Source: Defluviitaleaceae bacterium
GTDB lineage: Bacteria; Bacillota; Clostridia; Lachnospirales; WQUN01
Reading direction: 5' to 3'
Assembly: GCA_009780185.1 (NCBI GenBank)
Contig: WRAN01000011.1
Span: forward strand, 1 to 64,000
Length of the DNA stretch: 64,000 bases
In this document: positions 46,681 through 56,046 of the stretch, in pieces
Layout: the number at the start of each line of letters is the position of its first letter
How positions within the stretch are numbered: the stretch's first letter is position 1
The notes under the pieces: model-generated
Told to the model about the DNA's origin: nothing
Seen by the model: only the letters and a program-made list of their open reading frames with translations
The model's database searches: none
Translations under genes and position numbers: made by a program

Positions 46681-49600
46681 TTCATTTTCTCCAGTAATGA
46701 ATTTTTGGCGGCGTTATGTTTTATTGAGTTGGATATTTCTATGGCTTGGTTATAGTAGTCTAGGGCTTTTTCGTATTGCTTTTTTTCCTCGTAAATCTTG
46801 CCTAGGTTGTATAGGCATACGTCACATTTAGGTTTATTGCACCAGGCGCCGGGGCAGCTTGGAGTGTTGATCCCATTTTCGAACATTTTAGTGGCTTCAG
46901 GTATTTCTTTTAGGCCTAGTTTGCAGTTGGCTATATATATATTCCAGCAGGGGGAGGGGTCTTTTTGGCTTTTTTCTTCATATAGCTCCAGGGCTTTTTT
47001 GTAGTCTCTTCTTGCCCTTATGAATTTTCGCTGTTTTGCGTAGGCAAGGGCGCGGGTGGCGTAGGTGTGTGGATCACTTGGTTCTTTTTCGATTTTTTTA
47101 TTGTAGTAGCTAATGGCTTTTTCATAGTTATTGTAGGCGTATAGGTAGATGTCCCCTAGGTAGTCGATAGCATCTATGCAGCTTTCATCTTCTTTTATGG
47201 CTTTATTAAAGTAATCCATGGCAGCTTTGGGGTCGTTAAAATTTTTGGCATATACTAATCCTATTCTGGTGTAAATCCAGGACATTTTCCATTCGTCATC
47301 TAGTTTGTCTGGGAGATTTGCGGCGCGTAGCATTTGGGTTAGGGCATCTTTGGGGCGTAGCATATCTTCATAGATAGTGGCTCGGCGCATTGCAAGCGCT
47401 CCCTCGTTGTAGGGGGATTCATTTTCTTCGGCGGTATCTAGTATTTCTAGGGCTTGTTGGTATTCTTTTTCTTCTTGAAGGCAGTAGGCCATGGATTCGT
47501 ATAAATCCATTTGGCTTGGGTCGATGTTTAATGAGAGTTCATACTGATGGATGGCTTCATTGAAGCGTCTATTGCTTTGCAGGAACAGACCATAATATCT
47601 GAATCCATTGGTTGCTTCCGGGTATTTGTCTATCGCGATTTTGTATACTTCTTCTGCTTGATCTGGCTGGTTTAGGCGGGTGTGCATTATTGCCACGTAT
47701 ATGCGGTTGGGTAGGGTTTCGAAGCGGGATAATCTACGTTTTATCCAGTCTAGGGCTTCTTCATTTTTGGACGCTTCCATTAGGATATCAATTATTCTGT
47801 CATACGCAGGCTCGTAATGCTGGGCGGCTTCTATGGATTGGTTTAGTAATTTGGTTGCTGTATCCATTTCATTCATGTCTACATATACATTGGCTTTGCC
47901 TACCAAAGCTGATACATAGGTTGGGGTTTCGGCTAAGATATTGTCGAAAGTTTCGATGGCGGTGGTGTACTCTTTTTGCTTTCGGTAGATATTGGCTGAT
48001 ACGGTCTCCCAGTAATAATTTCTTGGGTCATCTTGCAGGGCTTCATTGATATATGCTGCGGCTGTGACAAGGTCTCCGATGGCTTCCTTTAGCTGTGCCA
48101 TTTCTGCGCATATGGCATTGCGATAATCTTCGTTGTACTTTGCGGCTACTAGGATTTCCATAATTTCATGTGCTTGATCATACTGGCCTAGTAGACGCAG
48201 TGCTTCGGCGGTGTGGCACTTGATTTTTGGGCTTACATGGCCAAGTTCGCGGGCTTTTTCAGCAACCAAGAGCACTTGATCGTACATGGATTCTTTTAAG
48301 AAGATATCCATCTGGATTAGATATGGTTCGGACATAAACGGATAGATGCTAATGGCTATGTCACAGCTATTTATCGCGTCGCTAAAGAGGCCTAGGTGGG
48401 TGCATAGGCGGGCTTTGTGGGTGTGTATATAGGCGTCGGCTGGGTTTAAGTCTAAGGATTTATTGGCGGCTTCCATTGCTTCTTCATAGCGGTTTAGCGC
48501 GAAAAGCGTCTGGAGTTTGAAGCTATATAAAATGGATTTGTTTCGGTTTTTACTTAGTTCGTCATCATCTGTAGATTCTTGGGCCTTTATGCCTTCGTCC
48601 AAAATTGGCAAAGCTTCTTCACCGCGGCCAAGGTGATTTAGGGCTGCGGCTATGCTGCCATAGATGAATGATTTTTGTGTATGTGATACAAGCTCGGCAA
48701 AAAGAGCAAGCGACTCTTCCCATTCCTCTGCTAAGGTTTTAGTGAGTGCGTAAATTTCTTTGTAGCGAAGAGTTTGGGTTACGGTTGGGTCTTTTATCAT
48801 TGCCAGTAGCTCTTGACACTCTTTGGTGTGTTTAAGTTTTGCGTGATACTCTGCCAGGGTTATGATGATATTTGCATCTGTAGGTGCCGCTAGGTGTTTT
48901 TCGTTATAGAGATTTGCCAGTTCTTCCGTTAGGGGTTGCATTGTGGATAGTGTGTAAGAATCGTATGGGTGGATGTCTAGGATTTCATTCATTAGGGGAT
49001 ATGCGGCTTCGTAATCTTCTAATTTTATTAGGGCATTGAGGATGCCTTTTTTTGCGTCTAGGTAGTGAGGATTTTCTTCTAGCATTATTGTAAATTCTGC
49101 GATTGCTTCTTTTTCATTGCCTACATAAAGAAGGAATGCGGTGTATGAAAATCGGATATGCTGGTCATTTGGATATTGGGTGTATATGGGTGTGATAATA
49201 GAAAAGCCATGATCATATTCACTTTTATTTAAGCCTATCCTGGCGAGTAAAACATTGTAGTAGGGATGTGAAAGGGGAATGGCCTCAAGCTTGGAGAGTT
49301 GCTCGTTAAAATATGGCTCTTCGTGCCTATCGGCGGAGAGCATGGCTTCCAACTCTAGAAATAGGGATATCCACTGGTCGTAATCTGTGGACTCTTGGCT
49401 GGTAGTGGAAAATAGATTATGCCTTGGGTGTTCGGGCTCTGTGGCTTTTTTTACTATATAGCCTATAAAATCGTTGGGGTAGCGCTGTTTTAGGTCGTCT
49501 GTGCGGCTGGGCCAGTCAAAATGGGCATTAAGGGCTGCCCATACATCCATGGATAGAAAGTAGTGTTCTATAAGAAATGTAAGAAGTACGGCTTCTGTTT

Positions 49601-49910
49601 CGTCTACCATGTCTAAGCGCTGGCAGACTGGCGTTTCCAGCAGGCTTTTCCACTCGGATAGGCTGCAACGTTTAGGGAAGTTGTAATATATATCCGTGAT
49701 CTGGGCTAGGAACTTAGTATGGGGTGTATCTTCTGGTTCGTTGCTTTGGTCTAGGCCATTTAGAATTTCCTCGTATGCGGTACGAAGGCGAAGAAAGCCT
49801 TCCGGATCATCTTCTGGGTTATGGCTTGGAAGCATGGTCATATAGGCCTGGCGGAGAGCTTCTTTGTCAGTGGTTGGCTGGATGCCCAGGATATCCCAAT
49901 TTGTTTTCAT
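46677..49910 (-). CDS. TPR-repeat protein with DjlB/DjlC-type J domain
   Basis: A 1077-residue scaffold. The first 55 residues form a J-like domain (NWDILGIQPTTDKEALRQAY and then NPEDDPEGFLRLRTAYEEIL). The classical HPD is replaced by the PEDDPEGF form found in DjlB and DjlC, the known J partners of HscC. The rest is a long array of tetratricopeptide repeats, for example AAYINEALQDDPRNYYWE, YYNKKIEKEPSDPHTYATRA and YEKALDYYNQAIEISN. No membrane helix or signal peptide is visible, so it is probably cytoplasmic. AAAGGAACC lies before the start. A role with HscC (39178-40869) is inferred. Confidence 0.87.
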   Translation of the reverse strand: MKTNWDILGIQPTTDKEALRQAYMTMLPSHNPEDDPEGFLRLRTAYEEILNGLDQSNEPEDTPHTKFLAQITDIYYNFPKRCSLSEWKSLLETPVCQRLDMVDETEAVLLTFLIEHYFLSMDVWAALNAHFDWPSRTDDLKQRYPNDFIGYIVKKATEPEHPRHNLFSTTSQESTDYDQWISLFLELEAMLSADRHEEPYFNEQLSKLEAIPLSHPYYNVLLARIGLNKSEYDHGFSIITPIYTQYPNDQHIRFSYTAFLLYVGNEKEAIAEFTIMLEENPHYLDAKKGILNALIKLEDYEAAYPLMNEILDIHPYDSYTLSTMQPLTEELANLYNEKHLAAPTDANIIITLAEYHAKLKHTKECQELLAMIKDPTVTQTLRYKEIYALTKTLAEEWEESLALFAELVSHTQKSFIYGSIAAALNHLGRGEEALPILDEGIKAQESTDDDELSKNRNKSILYSFKLQTLFALNRYEEAMEAANKSLDLNPADAYIHTHKARLCTHLGLFSDAINSCDIAISIYPFMSEPYLIQMDIFLKESMYDQVLLVAEKARELGHVSPKIKCHTAEALRLLGQYDQAHEIMEILVAAKYNEDYRNAICAEMAQLKEAIGDLVTAAAYINEALQDDPRNYYWETVSANIYRKQKEYTTAIETFDNILAETPTYVSALVGKANVYVDMNEMDTATKLLNQSIEAAQHYEPAYDRIIDILMEASKNEEALDWIKRRLSRFETLPNRIYVAIMHTRLNQPDQAEEVYKIAIDKYPEATNGFRYYGLFLQSNRRFNEAIHQYELSLNIDPSQMDLYESMAYCLQEEKEYQQALEILDTAEENESPYNEGALAMRRATIYEDMLRPKDALTQMLRAANLPDKLDDEWKMSWIYTRIGLVYAKNFNDPKAAMDYFNKAIKEDESCIDAIDYLGDIYLYAYNNYEKAISYYNKKIEKEPSDPHTYATRALAYAKQRKFIRARRDYKKALELYEEKSQKDPSPCWNIYIANCKLGLKEIPEATKMFENGINTPSCPGAWCNKPKCDVCLYNLGKIYEEKKQYEKALDYYNQAIEISNSIKHNAAKNSLLEKMK

Positions 49911-49932
49911 TCTTTGGTTCCTTTCCTTTCTT

Positions 49933-49956
49933 AGTTTGCTTTAAAGTTTGCTTTAA
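49933..49956. repeat. 12-base tandem duplication
   Basis: AGTTTGCTTTAA occurs twice without a gap in the divergent space between the TPR gene and truA, about 25-45 bases upstream of the TPR start. It could be a regulatory site or simple slippage. Confidence 0.6.
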
Positions 49957-49979
49957 ACGGAAGATATCATTAGTGGGGG

Positions 49980-50008
49980 TTGTCGGTCAAATATCATGAA
50001 GGTATTAT
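49980..50008 (+). promoter_or_regulatory. truA operon promoter
   Basis: TTGTCG and TATTAT are 17 bases apart, 20 bases before the truA start. Confidence 0.6.
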
Positions 50009-50028
50009 AAAGCTGAAAGGGGCATGAA

Positions 50029-50787
50029 ATGCAAACTCTATTAACAGTCGCCTATGACGGCACCAACTACTCTGGCTGGCAGCGCCAGCAAAACGCAATC
50101 GCCGTCCAGCAAAGGCTGGAAGAGGCGCTTTCGGCTCTTTTAAATCAACCAATAACTACAAAAGCCTCCAGCCGCACAGATGCAGGGGTACATGCACTAG
50201 GGCAGCGGGTGGCTTTTTTTACGGAAAAAATTTCTATCCCAATGGAAAAGCTGCCTCAGGTTATAAATGGGTTTTTGCCAAAAGATATAGCAGTGACTGC
50301 CGCGGAAGTTGTGCCAGATGAATTTAACCCCCGTTTTGATGCTAAGTATAAAACATACAACTATAATATCTACAATGCATCTATTCCCAATCCCTTGATT
50401 AATCGGTACAGTGTTCATATCCCCCAGCCAATTGATGTGGAGGCTATGGAAAACGCTTTGAGCATGTTCATAGGGCGACATGATTTTGCGGCTTTTATGG
50501 CTACCGGGGGAAGCGCAAAGACCACGGTGCGGGAAATTTATGATTTTTCTGTTGTAAGACAGCCTTCTGGTTTAATCACATTATCTGTAACCGGTAATGG
50601 ATTTTTGTATAACATGGTGCGTATAATGGCGGGTACAATGCTGTATATTGGCCTTGGGAAGCTGCCCTCTTACGCTGTTTCAGATATAATACTTTCCCTC
50701 GACCGCACAAAGGCAGGAAAGACAATGCCCCCGGAAGGTTTAACTCTTCATGAAGTGGGCTATACAACATATAGGCAAATGGAGTAA
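50029..50787 (+). CDS. truA: tRNA pseudouridine synthase A
   Basis: TruA makes pseudouridine at positions 38-40 of tRNA anticodon arms. The 252-residue protein has the TruA core, with the catalytic aspartate D51 in [23 protein letters not shown] and the C-terminal [14 protein letters not shown] follow. Length is normal. AAAGGGGC lies before the ATG. It leads a rightward cluster that runs to about 53371. Confidence 0.97.
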   Translation: MQTLLTVAYDGTNYSGWQRQQNAIAVQQRLEEALSALLNQPITTKASSRTDAGVHALGQRVAFFTEKISIPMEKLPQVINGFLPKDIAVTAAEVVPDEFNPRFDAKYKTYNYNIYNASIPNPLINRYSVHIPQPIDVEAMENALSMFIGRHDFAAFMATGGSAKTTVREIYDFSVVRQPSGLITLSVTGNGFLYNMVRIMAGTMLYIGLGKLPSYAVSDIILSLDRTKAGKTMPPEGLTLHEVGYTTYRQME

Positions 50788-50828
50788 AATGGCGGAAAAT
50801 ATTCAAAACAATGAAGGATGTGAAATTT

Positions 50829-51329
50829 ATGGGACTACAAGACGCGTGGAAACGTATATCCCTAGACACCAAAGGCGAGCCTGTAAAGCATGTATGGGAT
50901 GATTATCTGGCAAAGGAAAAAACCGCATATGCTGGTATATTGCGGAATAAAACCTCTCGCCTAGAAGGTAGTGTTACAGACCTAGCCGCAGAGCTAAAAC
51001 TGACACCAACTTTGATGTTTGCCTTCCTTGATGGTATCAACGAATGTGTAGACGGTATTCCTGAATTGGAAACCATTGAGGCGGATACTCATGTAGCCTT
51101 TGATATCGACTTTGGGCGGCTTTATAAGCAGATGGTAGAGTACAAGGCCGATTCTTTGTACACGTTGCCAGAGTGGGATGGTATCTTCACCCAAGAAAGG
51201 CAGAAGGAGCTTTACAAAGAGCAAAAAAGCTCCCACACGATAGTCCGCAACGAGGCCAAAGTAGGGCGCAACGATAACTGTCCTTGTGGAAGCGGCAAGA
51301 AATATAAAAAGTGTTGTGGCGCGGCATAA
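50829..51329 (+). CDS. SEC-C zinc-motif protein
   Basis: A soluble 166-residue protein of no named function. The N-terminal helical part ([17 protein letters not shown] to about residue 130) is not a family I can name beyond frequent pairing with a SEC-C tail. The C-terminus reads [17 protein letters not shown], a zinc knuckle almost identical to the tail of SecA at 13439-16033. In SecA this knuckle contacts SecB or ribosomes. ATG 50829 has AAGGATGTG upstream. The stop overlaps the next start as TAATG. Confidence 0.82.
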   Translation: MGLQDAWKRISLDTKGEPVKHVWDDYLAKEKTAYAGILRNKTSRLEGSVTDLAAELKLTPTLMFAFLDGINECVDGIPELETIEADTHVAFDIDFGRLYKQMVEYKADSLYTLPEWDGIFTQERQKELYKEQKSSHTIVRNEAKVGRNDNCPCGSGKKYKKCCGAA

Positions 51330-52378
51330 TGAATAAGAATGAAAACAGAGCCTGTTCTGTACCGGATATGACGGATACAGAGCAGGCTATTTTCAAAGGT
51401 GCGAAAATTATCGCCCAGGGTGGCATCGGGGCTTTTCCTACGGAAACCGTTTATGGATTAGGTGGAGACGCTACAAATCCGGAAGCTGTAGCCAGGATAT
51501 ATCAGGCTAAAGGCCGCCCAGGGGATAATCCTCTAATCCTTCATATCGTGGATAAGGCAGATTTTGCGAAGTTGGCGGATAATCCTCCTAATTATGCAAT
51601 GGCCCTGATAGATGCCTATTGGCCGGGGCCAATGACATTGGTTGCGAAAAAAAAGCCCCACTTGCCTCCATGGTTGGGGGGGCATCCGGAACGCGCAGCG
51701 GATACCATTGGTATACGTATGCCTTCACACCCTATAGCACTGGCTATAATCAAGGCCTCCGGTTGCTTTGTTGCGGCACCCAGCGCCAATAAAGCAGGCA
51801 TCCCAAGTCCAACTTTGGCTCAGCATGTGGAATCAGATTTTACCAATAGTGAAATTGATTTTATTGTGGATGGTGGGCAAGTCCCCGGTGGGTTGGAATC
51901 TACTGTGGTGGATGTTACAGGGGCAGTGCCGGTTATACTGCGTCCTGGAGCTATTACCCCAAAGATGGTAGAGGAGGCCACCGGGCTTAAAATAAGTGAA
52001 AATTTGACCGAAGCCGATACCCCGCGCGCGCCTGGCATGAAGTACCGTCACTATGCCCCTAAAGCCCCGATGACTGTGATTATCGGAGACGATGAGCATA
52101 TCGCTTCGTATATATTGGCACATGCAAGTTGTAAAGATGGCATATTGGTGACTACCCAAGTCAGGGCCAAGCTAGGCAACTGTTATGGGGAGATAATAGA
52201 GCTAGGAAGTAGCCACGAAGAAGTTTCCTATAACTTATACGCCAGTCTGCGCCGTTTTGATAGGTTAGGGGTAGAAAAAATCTACGCCCAGGGTTTTGTG
52301 GAAGAAGGCCTGGGTGCAGCCATAATGGATCGCATGAAAAAAGCCGCGGAAGGGCGAATTATACATGTTACAGAATAA
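51329..52378 (+). CDS. ywlC: threonylcarbamoyl-AMP synthase, Sua5 type
   Basis: It makes threonylcarbamoyl-AMP, the first step of the t6A modification of tRNAs that read ANN codons. The YrdC domain has GIGAFPTETVYGLGGDA, the KGRPGDNPLILH motif near residue 58 and SAPSANKAGIPSPT. A C-terminal Sua5 domain (from APGMKYRHYAPKAP, about residue 230) makes it the two-domain Sua5 form of about 350 residues. ATG 51329 shares a base with the previous stop. The next gene overlaps by 14 bases. In Bacillus ywlC and ywlE are close neighbours, as here. Confidence 0.95.
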   Translation: MNKNENRACSVPDMTDTEQAIFKGAKIIAQGGIGAFPTETVYGLGGDATNPEAVARIYQAKGRPGDNPLILHIVDKADFAKLADNPPNYAMALIDAYWPGPMTLVAKKKPHLPPWLGGHPERAADTIGIRMPSHPIALAIIKASGCFVAAPSANKAGIPSPTLAQHVESDFTNSEIDFIVDGGQVPGGLESTVVDVTGAVPVILRPGAITPKMVEEATGLKISENLTEADTPRAPGMKYRHYAPKAPMTVIIGDDEHIASYILAHASCKDGILVTTQVRAKLGNCYGEIIELGSSHEEVSYNLYASLRRFDRLGVEKIYAQGFVEEGLGAAIMDRMKKAAEGRIIHVTE

Positions 52379-52811
52379 AATAGTATTTATATGTACAGGC
52401 AATACCTGCCGAAGCCCGATGGCAGCGGCACTTGCAGCTCAGATTTTTAGTAAGGCGGAAATAGTCTCCGCCGGGGTAAACGCCTGGGGAAACCAGCCTG
52501 CCAGCCGCCATGCAATAACAGTAATGGAGGAAGACGGGCTATGTCTTTTGAAGCATAGGGCTACGCTGGTTTCAGATGAAATAATAAAAAGCGCAAAGCT
52601 GGTGCTTACTATGACCGAAACGCATAAAATGATTTTATTGTCCGATTATCCAGGTGAAAAGACCAAAATCTTTAATCTTGGTGAGTATGCTGGGGAAAAT
52701 GTGGATATCTCAGACCCCTTCGGCGGCAGCCTGGAAGAATACAGAGCCTGTGCCGCGCAAATCAAAGCCTTACTAGTAAAAGCGGCTAGAAGACTAGAGG
52801 CTGAGATATGA
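52365..52811 (+). CDS. ywlE: low-molecular-weight phosphatase, probable protein arginine phosphatase
   Basis: A phosphatase of the LMW-PTP fold. The P-loop is C10-T-G-N-T-C-R-S17, and a DP pair (SDPFGGSLEEY near residue 115) supplies the acid. The threonine at position 14 matches the one that fixes phospho-arginine specificity in Bacillus YwlE, where tyrosine phosphatases have isoleucine or leucine. YwlE opposes the McsB arginine kinase; no mcsB is in this window. The start lies inside the ywlC 3' end. Length (148) is normal. Confidence 0.9.
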   Translation: MLQNKIVFICTGNTCRSPMAAALAAQIFSKAEIVSAGVNAWGNQPASRHAITVMEEDGLCLLKHRATLVSDEIIKSAKLVLTMTETHKMILLSDYPGEKTKIFNLGEYAGENVDISDPFGGSLEEYRACAAQIKALLVKAARRLEAEI

Positions 52812-53371
52812 GAGGTCTTTCTTTTATATGGCAATACATCACTAAGCCCAGAACCGTAGGGGCTGTAGCCCCCAGTTCAAAATATCTTGCTAAAAAAATG
52901 ATTCAGGATATCGACTTCGAAAATACTCAGTATATTGTAGAATACGGCCCCGGAACCGGTGTTTTTACGGAAAAGATATTAAAATCAAAAAAGCCTAGCA
53001 CGATATTATTAATCATCGAAAATAACGAAGAATTTTATCAGCTTCTTGAAAAAAGATACCCTGATGAGGCAAATCTTTATATCATTAAGGGTTCTGCGGC
53101 AGATCTGGAAAAATATATGAAGCAATATGATATTCCATATGCGGACTATATTGTCTCTGGGCTACCCTTTGCAAGCTTGCCTCAGGATGTATCTATAGAA
53201 ATACTAGAGCAGACGAAGAAACATCTAAAGCCCGGCGGGAGATTTATCACCTTCCAATATACTCTTTTGAAGAAGGATTTTATTGGGCGGTTTTTTAATG
53301 AAATAGATATCAGGCGGGAAATGCGGAACATACCGCCAGCTTATGTATTATCGTGCAAATTGCTCCGATGA
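52808..53371 (+). CDS. class I SAM-dependent methyltransferase, PmtA/KsgA-like
   Basis: A 187-residue methyltransferase with SAM motif I YIVEYGPGTGVFTEKIL near residue 40 and a motif IV region VSGLPFASLP. The opening FIWQYITKPRTVGAVAPSSKYLAKKM matches the group annotated either as phospholipid N-methyltransferases or as rRNA-adenine dimethylase-like proteins. The substrate, lipid or RNA, cannot be settled from sequence. The start overlaps the ywlE stop as ATGA. Confidence 0.82.
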   Translation: MRGLSFIWQYITKPRTVGAVAPSSKYLAKKMIQDIDFENTQYIVEYGPGTGVFTEKILKSKKPSTILLIIENNEEFYQLLEKRYPDEANLYIIKGSAADLEKYMKQYDIPYADYIVSGLPFASLPQDVSIEILEQTKKHLKPGGRFITFQYTLLKKDFIGRFFNEIDIRREMRNIPPAYVLSCKLLR

Positions 53372-53427
53372 TTTGGATAAAAGCGATAATATAATGTGCA
53401 TATCGTCCCGATACTTTGGATAAAAGC
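53365..53427 (+). repeat. pair of 20-base direct repeats before the aldo/keto reductase gene
   Basis: CCGATGATTTGGATAAAAGC (53365-53384) and CCGATACTTTGGATAAAAGC (53408-53427) differ at two bases and are 43 bases apart start to start, four helical turns. The second lies directly before the ribosome site. A TATAAT at about 53389 lies between them. A related copy is at 10393-10412. Confidence 0.6.
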
Positions 53428-53441
53428 ATTAGGAGGTTCCT

Positions 53442-54605
53442 ATGAAATACCGTAAAGATAAGGCATCTGGAAATAATCTCTCTATGTTGGGGCTTGGTTG
53501 TATGCGATTTCCCCGTGACAAGGTGGAAACAGAACGTATGATTTTGGCCGCAATAGACGGAGGCGTTAATTTTTTTGACACTGCTTATATCTACCCAGGC
53601 AGTGAGGTAACTCTTGGAGAGATTTTGGAGAAGAATAATAAACGCAAAGATGTTTATATAGGAACGAAGCTTCCCTTGGTTAGATGCAAGACATATGATG
53701 ATTTTGATAAATATTTCTATGAGCAGTTAAAGCGGCTGCGTACAGATTATGTGGATTATTATTTCCTACATAGCGTGAACGGCTTTGCCCAGTGGGAAGC
53801 CTTTAAAGATATGGGCATAGAGGATTGGATAGCAAAAAAGAAGGCATCGGGAGAGATTAGGCAGATAGGGTTTTCTTATCATGGGGTACAGGAAGACTTC
53901 ATTAAGATACTAGATGCATACCCATGGGAATTTTGTATGATTCAGTACAATTACTATGATGAGAATTATCAGGCTGGGAAGAAGGGCTTGCTGGCGGCGG
54001 CGGAAAAAGGGTTGGCGGTTATAGTGATGGAGCCGCTACTTGGTGGGCGGCTTGCTACCGGGCTGCCTAAGCAAGCGGTAGAAGTATTTAAGAAGGCTGA
54101 CCCAAGTCGCACCCCGGCGGATTGGGCGTTTGGGTGGTTGTGGAATCAGCCGGAAGTAACCGTAGCCCTTAGTGGAATGAGTAGTACTGAGATTATGGAG
54201 GCCAACCTCCAATCTGTGGATAATTTTCAGCCAATGGATGAACGGGAGCTGGCAGTTTATTCTGATGTGAAAGAGATATTTCGGAAATCATACAAGGTAA
54301 ATTGCACCGGATGTAATTATTGCCTGCCTTGCCCTGTGGGGATTAATATTCCGGCACAGCTTGCGGCTTATAACACTAGCTTCGCACAGAGTTGGTTTAC
54401 TGGGGTAATGCTGTATATGACCAGTACCGCAGTGCTGTCTAAAAAGCCTACCGGGGCTAGGACTTGTAACGAGTGCGGCAAGTGTGAGAAAGCTTGCCCG
54501 CAGTATATTCCTATCCGGAAGTTTTTGAAGAAGGCCGGGAAGCGGTTTGAGCCTTTGCCTGTGAGGTTGGGGCTTAGATTGGTGCGATGGGTTATGACGA
54601 AGTAA
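53442..54605 (+). CDS. aldo/keto reductase with C-terminal 4Fe-4S domain
   Basis: An NADPH-type oxidoreductase fused to a ferredoxin-like end. The barrel shows LGLGCMRFP, the catalytic region FFDTAYIYPGSE (Asp and Tyr), the lysine in YIGTKLPL and the HS in YYFLHSV. The last 100 residues hold cysteine clusters CTGCNYCLPCPVGI and CNECGKCEKACPQYIPI, enough for two iron-sulfur clusters. Such fusions are common in anaerobic Clostridia and their substrates are mostly unknown. AGGAGG lies 6 bases before the start. Confidence 0.93.
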   Translation: MKYRKDKASGNNLSMLGLGCMRFPRDKVETERMILAAIDGGVNFFDTAYIYPGSEVTLGEILEKNNKRKDVYIGTKLPLVRCKTYDDFDKYFYEQLKRLRTDYVDYYFLHSVNGFAQWEAFKDMGIEDWIAKKKASGEIRQIGFSYHGVQEDFIKILDAYPWEFCMIQYNYYDENYQAGKKGLLAAAEKGLAVIVMEPLLGGRLATGLPKQAVEVFKKADPSRTPADWAFGWLWNQPEVTVALSGMSSTEIMEANLQSVDNFQPMDERELAVYSDVKEIFRKSYKVNCTGCNYCLPCPVGINIPAQLAAYNTSFAQSWFTGVMLYMTSTAVLSKKPTGARTCNECGKCEKACPQYIPIRKFLKKAGKRFEPLPVRLGLRLVRWVMTK

Positions 54606-54627
54606 GGTTCTTGTTTGACGATTATTT

Positions 54628-54682
54628 AAAAGGCCGCACCTTAATCGCCTGATTAATAGGCGAAAAAGATGCGGCCTTTTTT
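54628..54682. terminator. bidirectional terminator
   Basis: AAAGGCCGCA with TGCGGCCTTT forms the outer stem, and TCGCCT with AGGCGA an inner one. A TTTTTT tract lies on the forward side and an A-rich flank on the other. It serves the converging reductase and M23 genes. Confidence 0.8.
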
Positions 54683-54687
54683 GTGGT

Positions 54688-55866
54688 TTATCGTACTGTA
54701 AAACTTACAGTGCGGGTATCTATATGCCTTCCCTGAGGGCAATACAATCTTACTGTTGCCGTACGGTTTCCAGCCGCCATTTGGTTGCCATTCAAGAAGA
54801 AACTGGCACCGTTTCTCCAGGGTCTAAACACAGTGTTATTGCCATTGAAGGTAAGGGTTGTATGGCCTACGCTTCCGGATGTATCAATCTGGAATCCCCA
54901 TAGGCTTCCGCCTTCATGACGTGGATGCACATTGGTTATTCGGCCATTGCTGTTGTTGCCTGGTTGTGTAACCGTAACAGTAAAATTTCTTGAATAAACT
55001 ACTCTATTATTTTGTACTACCTCTATCCTTATTACACGGTTATTTCCTGCACGAAGTTGGTTTCCATATAGCCGGAAGGTTCTGTTTTGGTTAGAGGCGT
55101 TCATTCTAATGCGTTGGCCGGTATCTGTAAAAACGATGTATGCCCTATCTGCTGGGCCACTTAGCTCTGCCCGTATATCCAGCCTATCGGCAGTTGTCAT
55201 TGTTGTAACGCCATTGACGGTGCGGTTTGTGTGGATGGAGTTAATGCGTGGAGTTTGAGATGGGGGCGTTGTGGTGCTTGTGCCCCAAATGCCGCCACTG
55301 GCTATTACGCGTCTGGGCTCATAGAAGCGGAAACCTCTAAAGTCAACATGGCCGCTTGGAGCACTAAAGGATACACGGGCATTACTTGCATTTCGGAAAT
55401 AGCCCGGCATATCATTCCAGCGACTATGGCCAGGTAACACCTGGAAGAAACTTAGGTGCGTATGGGAGCCTTGTCTTCCGATTATATCTCCTGCCCGTAC
55501 ATGATCTCCGGTATTAACAGTGCGGGAGCTTAAGTGAGCTTGGAATGAGTAAAAGGTTGTGCCATTAATATTGTGTCGTATTGTTACTACATTGCCATTT
55601 GCACCACCGACGTTGCCGGAATGGGCTACTGTACCGCCAAAAGGGGCGCGTACATAACTATTGCGGCCCCGGCATATATCAATGCCCAAGTGACCTCTAA
55701 GGGATGCATCTCGTGTGTTTGTGTCATTAAAATCCTGATTAACGCTGTACGCACGGCCATTTATTGTGATTCCTGGCCTGGCTGCTTGTATAGGTTGTAA
55801 AGACATTGCTGTAAACAGAGTTAATACTGCCAACATGGTTGATAGAAATCTTTTCATAATCTTCAT
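54688..55866 (-). CDS. secreted M23 (LytM-like) metallopeptidase with Ig-like tail
   Basis: A signal peptide (KIMKRFLSTMLAVLTLFTAM, cleavage near PIQAARPG) sends the protein outside. The M23 domain has the zinc ligands in HLGIDICRGR and HTHLSF (H-x-H), with GGTVAHSGNVGGANGNVV between them. M23 enzymes cut peptidoglycan cross-bridges or stems. The C-terminal 230 residues form two repeated strand-rich modules (RINSIHTNRTVNG and RITNVHPRHEGG openings). ATG 55866 is chosen because AGAGGTATAAGT precedes it and the signal peptide begins there. The active site looks intact. Confidence 0.87.
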   Translation of the reverse strand: MKIMKRFLSTMLAVLTLFTAMSLQPIQAARPGITINGRAYSVNQDFNDTNTRDASLRGHLGIDICRGRNSYVRAPFGGTVAHSGNVGGANGNVVTIRHNINGTTFYSFQAHLSSRTVNTGDHVRAGDIIGRQGSHTHLSFFQVLPGHSRWNDMPGYFRNASNARVSFSAPSGHVDFRGFRFYEPRRVIASGGIWGTSTTTPPSQTPRINSIHTNRTVNGVTTMTTADRLDIRAELSGPADRAYIVFTDTGQRIRMNASNQNRTFRLYGNQLRAGNNRVIRIEVVQNNRVVYSRNFTVTVTQPGNNSNGRITNVHPRHEGGSLWGFQIDTSGSVGHTTLTFNGNNTVFRPWRNGASFFLNGNQMAAGNRTATVRLYCPQGRHIDTRTVSFTVR

Positions 55867-56046
55867 ACTTATACCTCTTTCTGCGGGGCAAATTGGGTTA
55901 TGGTTTGGGATGTAGCTTGCTTTACTAGTTTTTTCAGTCATGCTGATTTTCTCCTTTTGGTTTTAGCGTATTTAGTAGTTATGTCCCCTATGGCATTGCC
56001 TCCTTTCTTTCACATGGGGAGATTCATGTATTTGCAGACACGTGGG

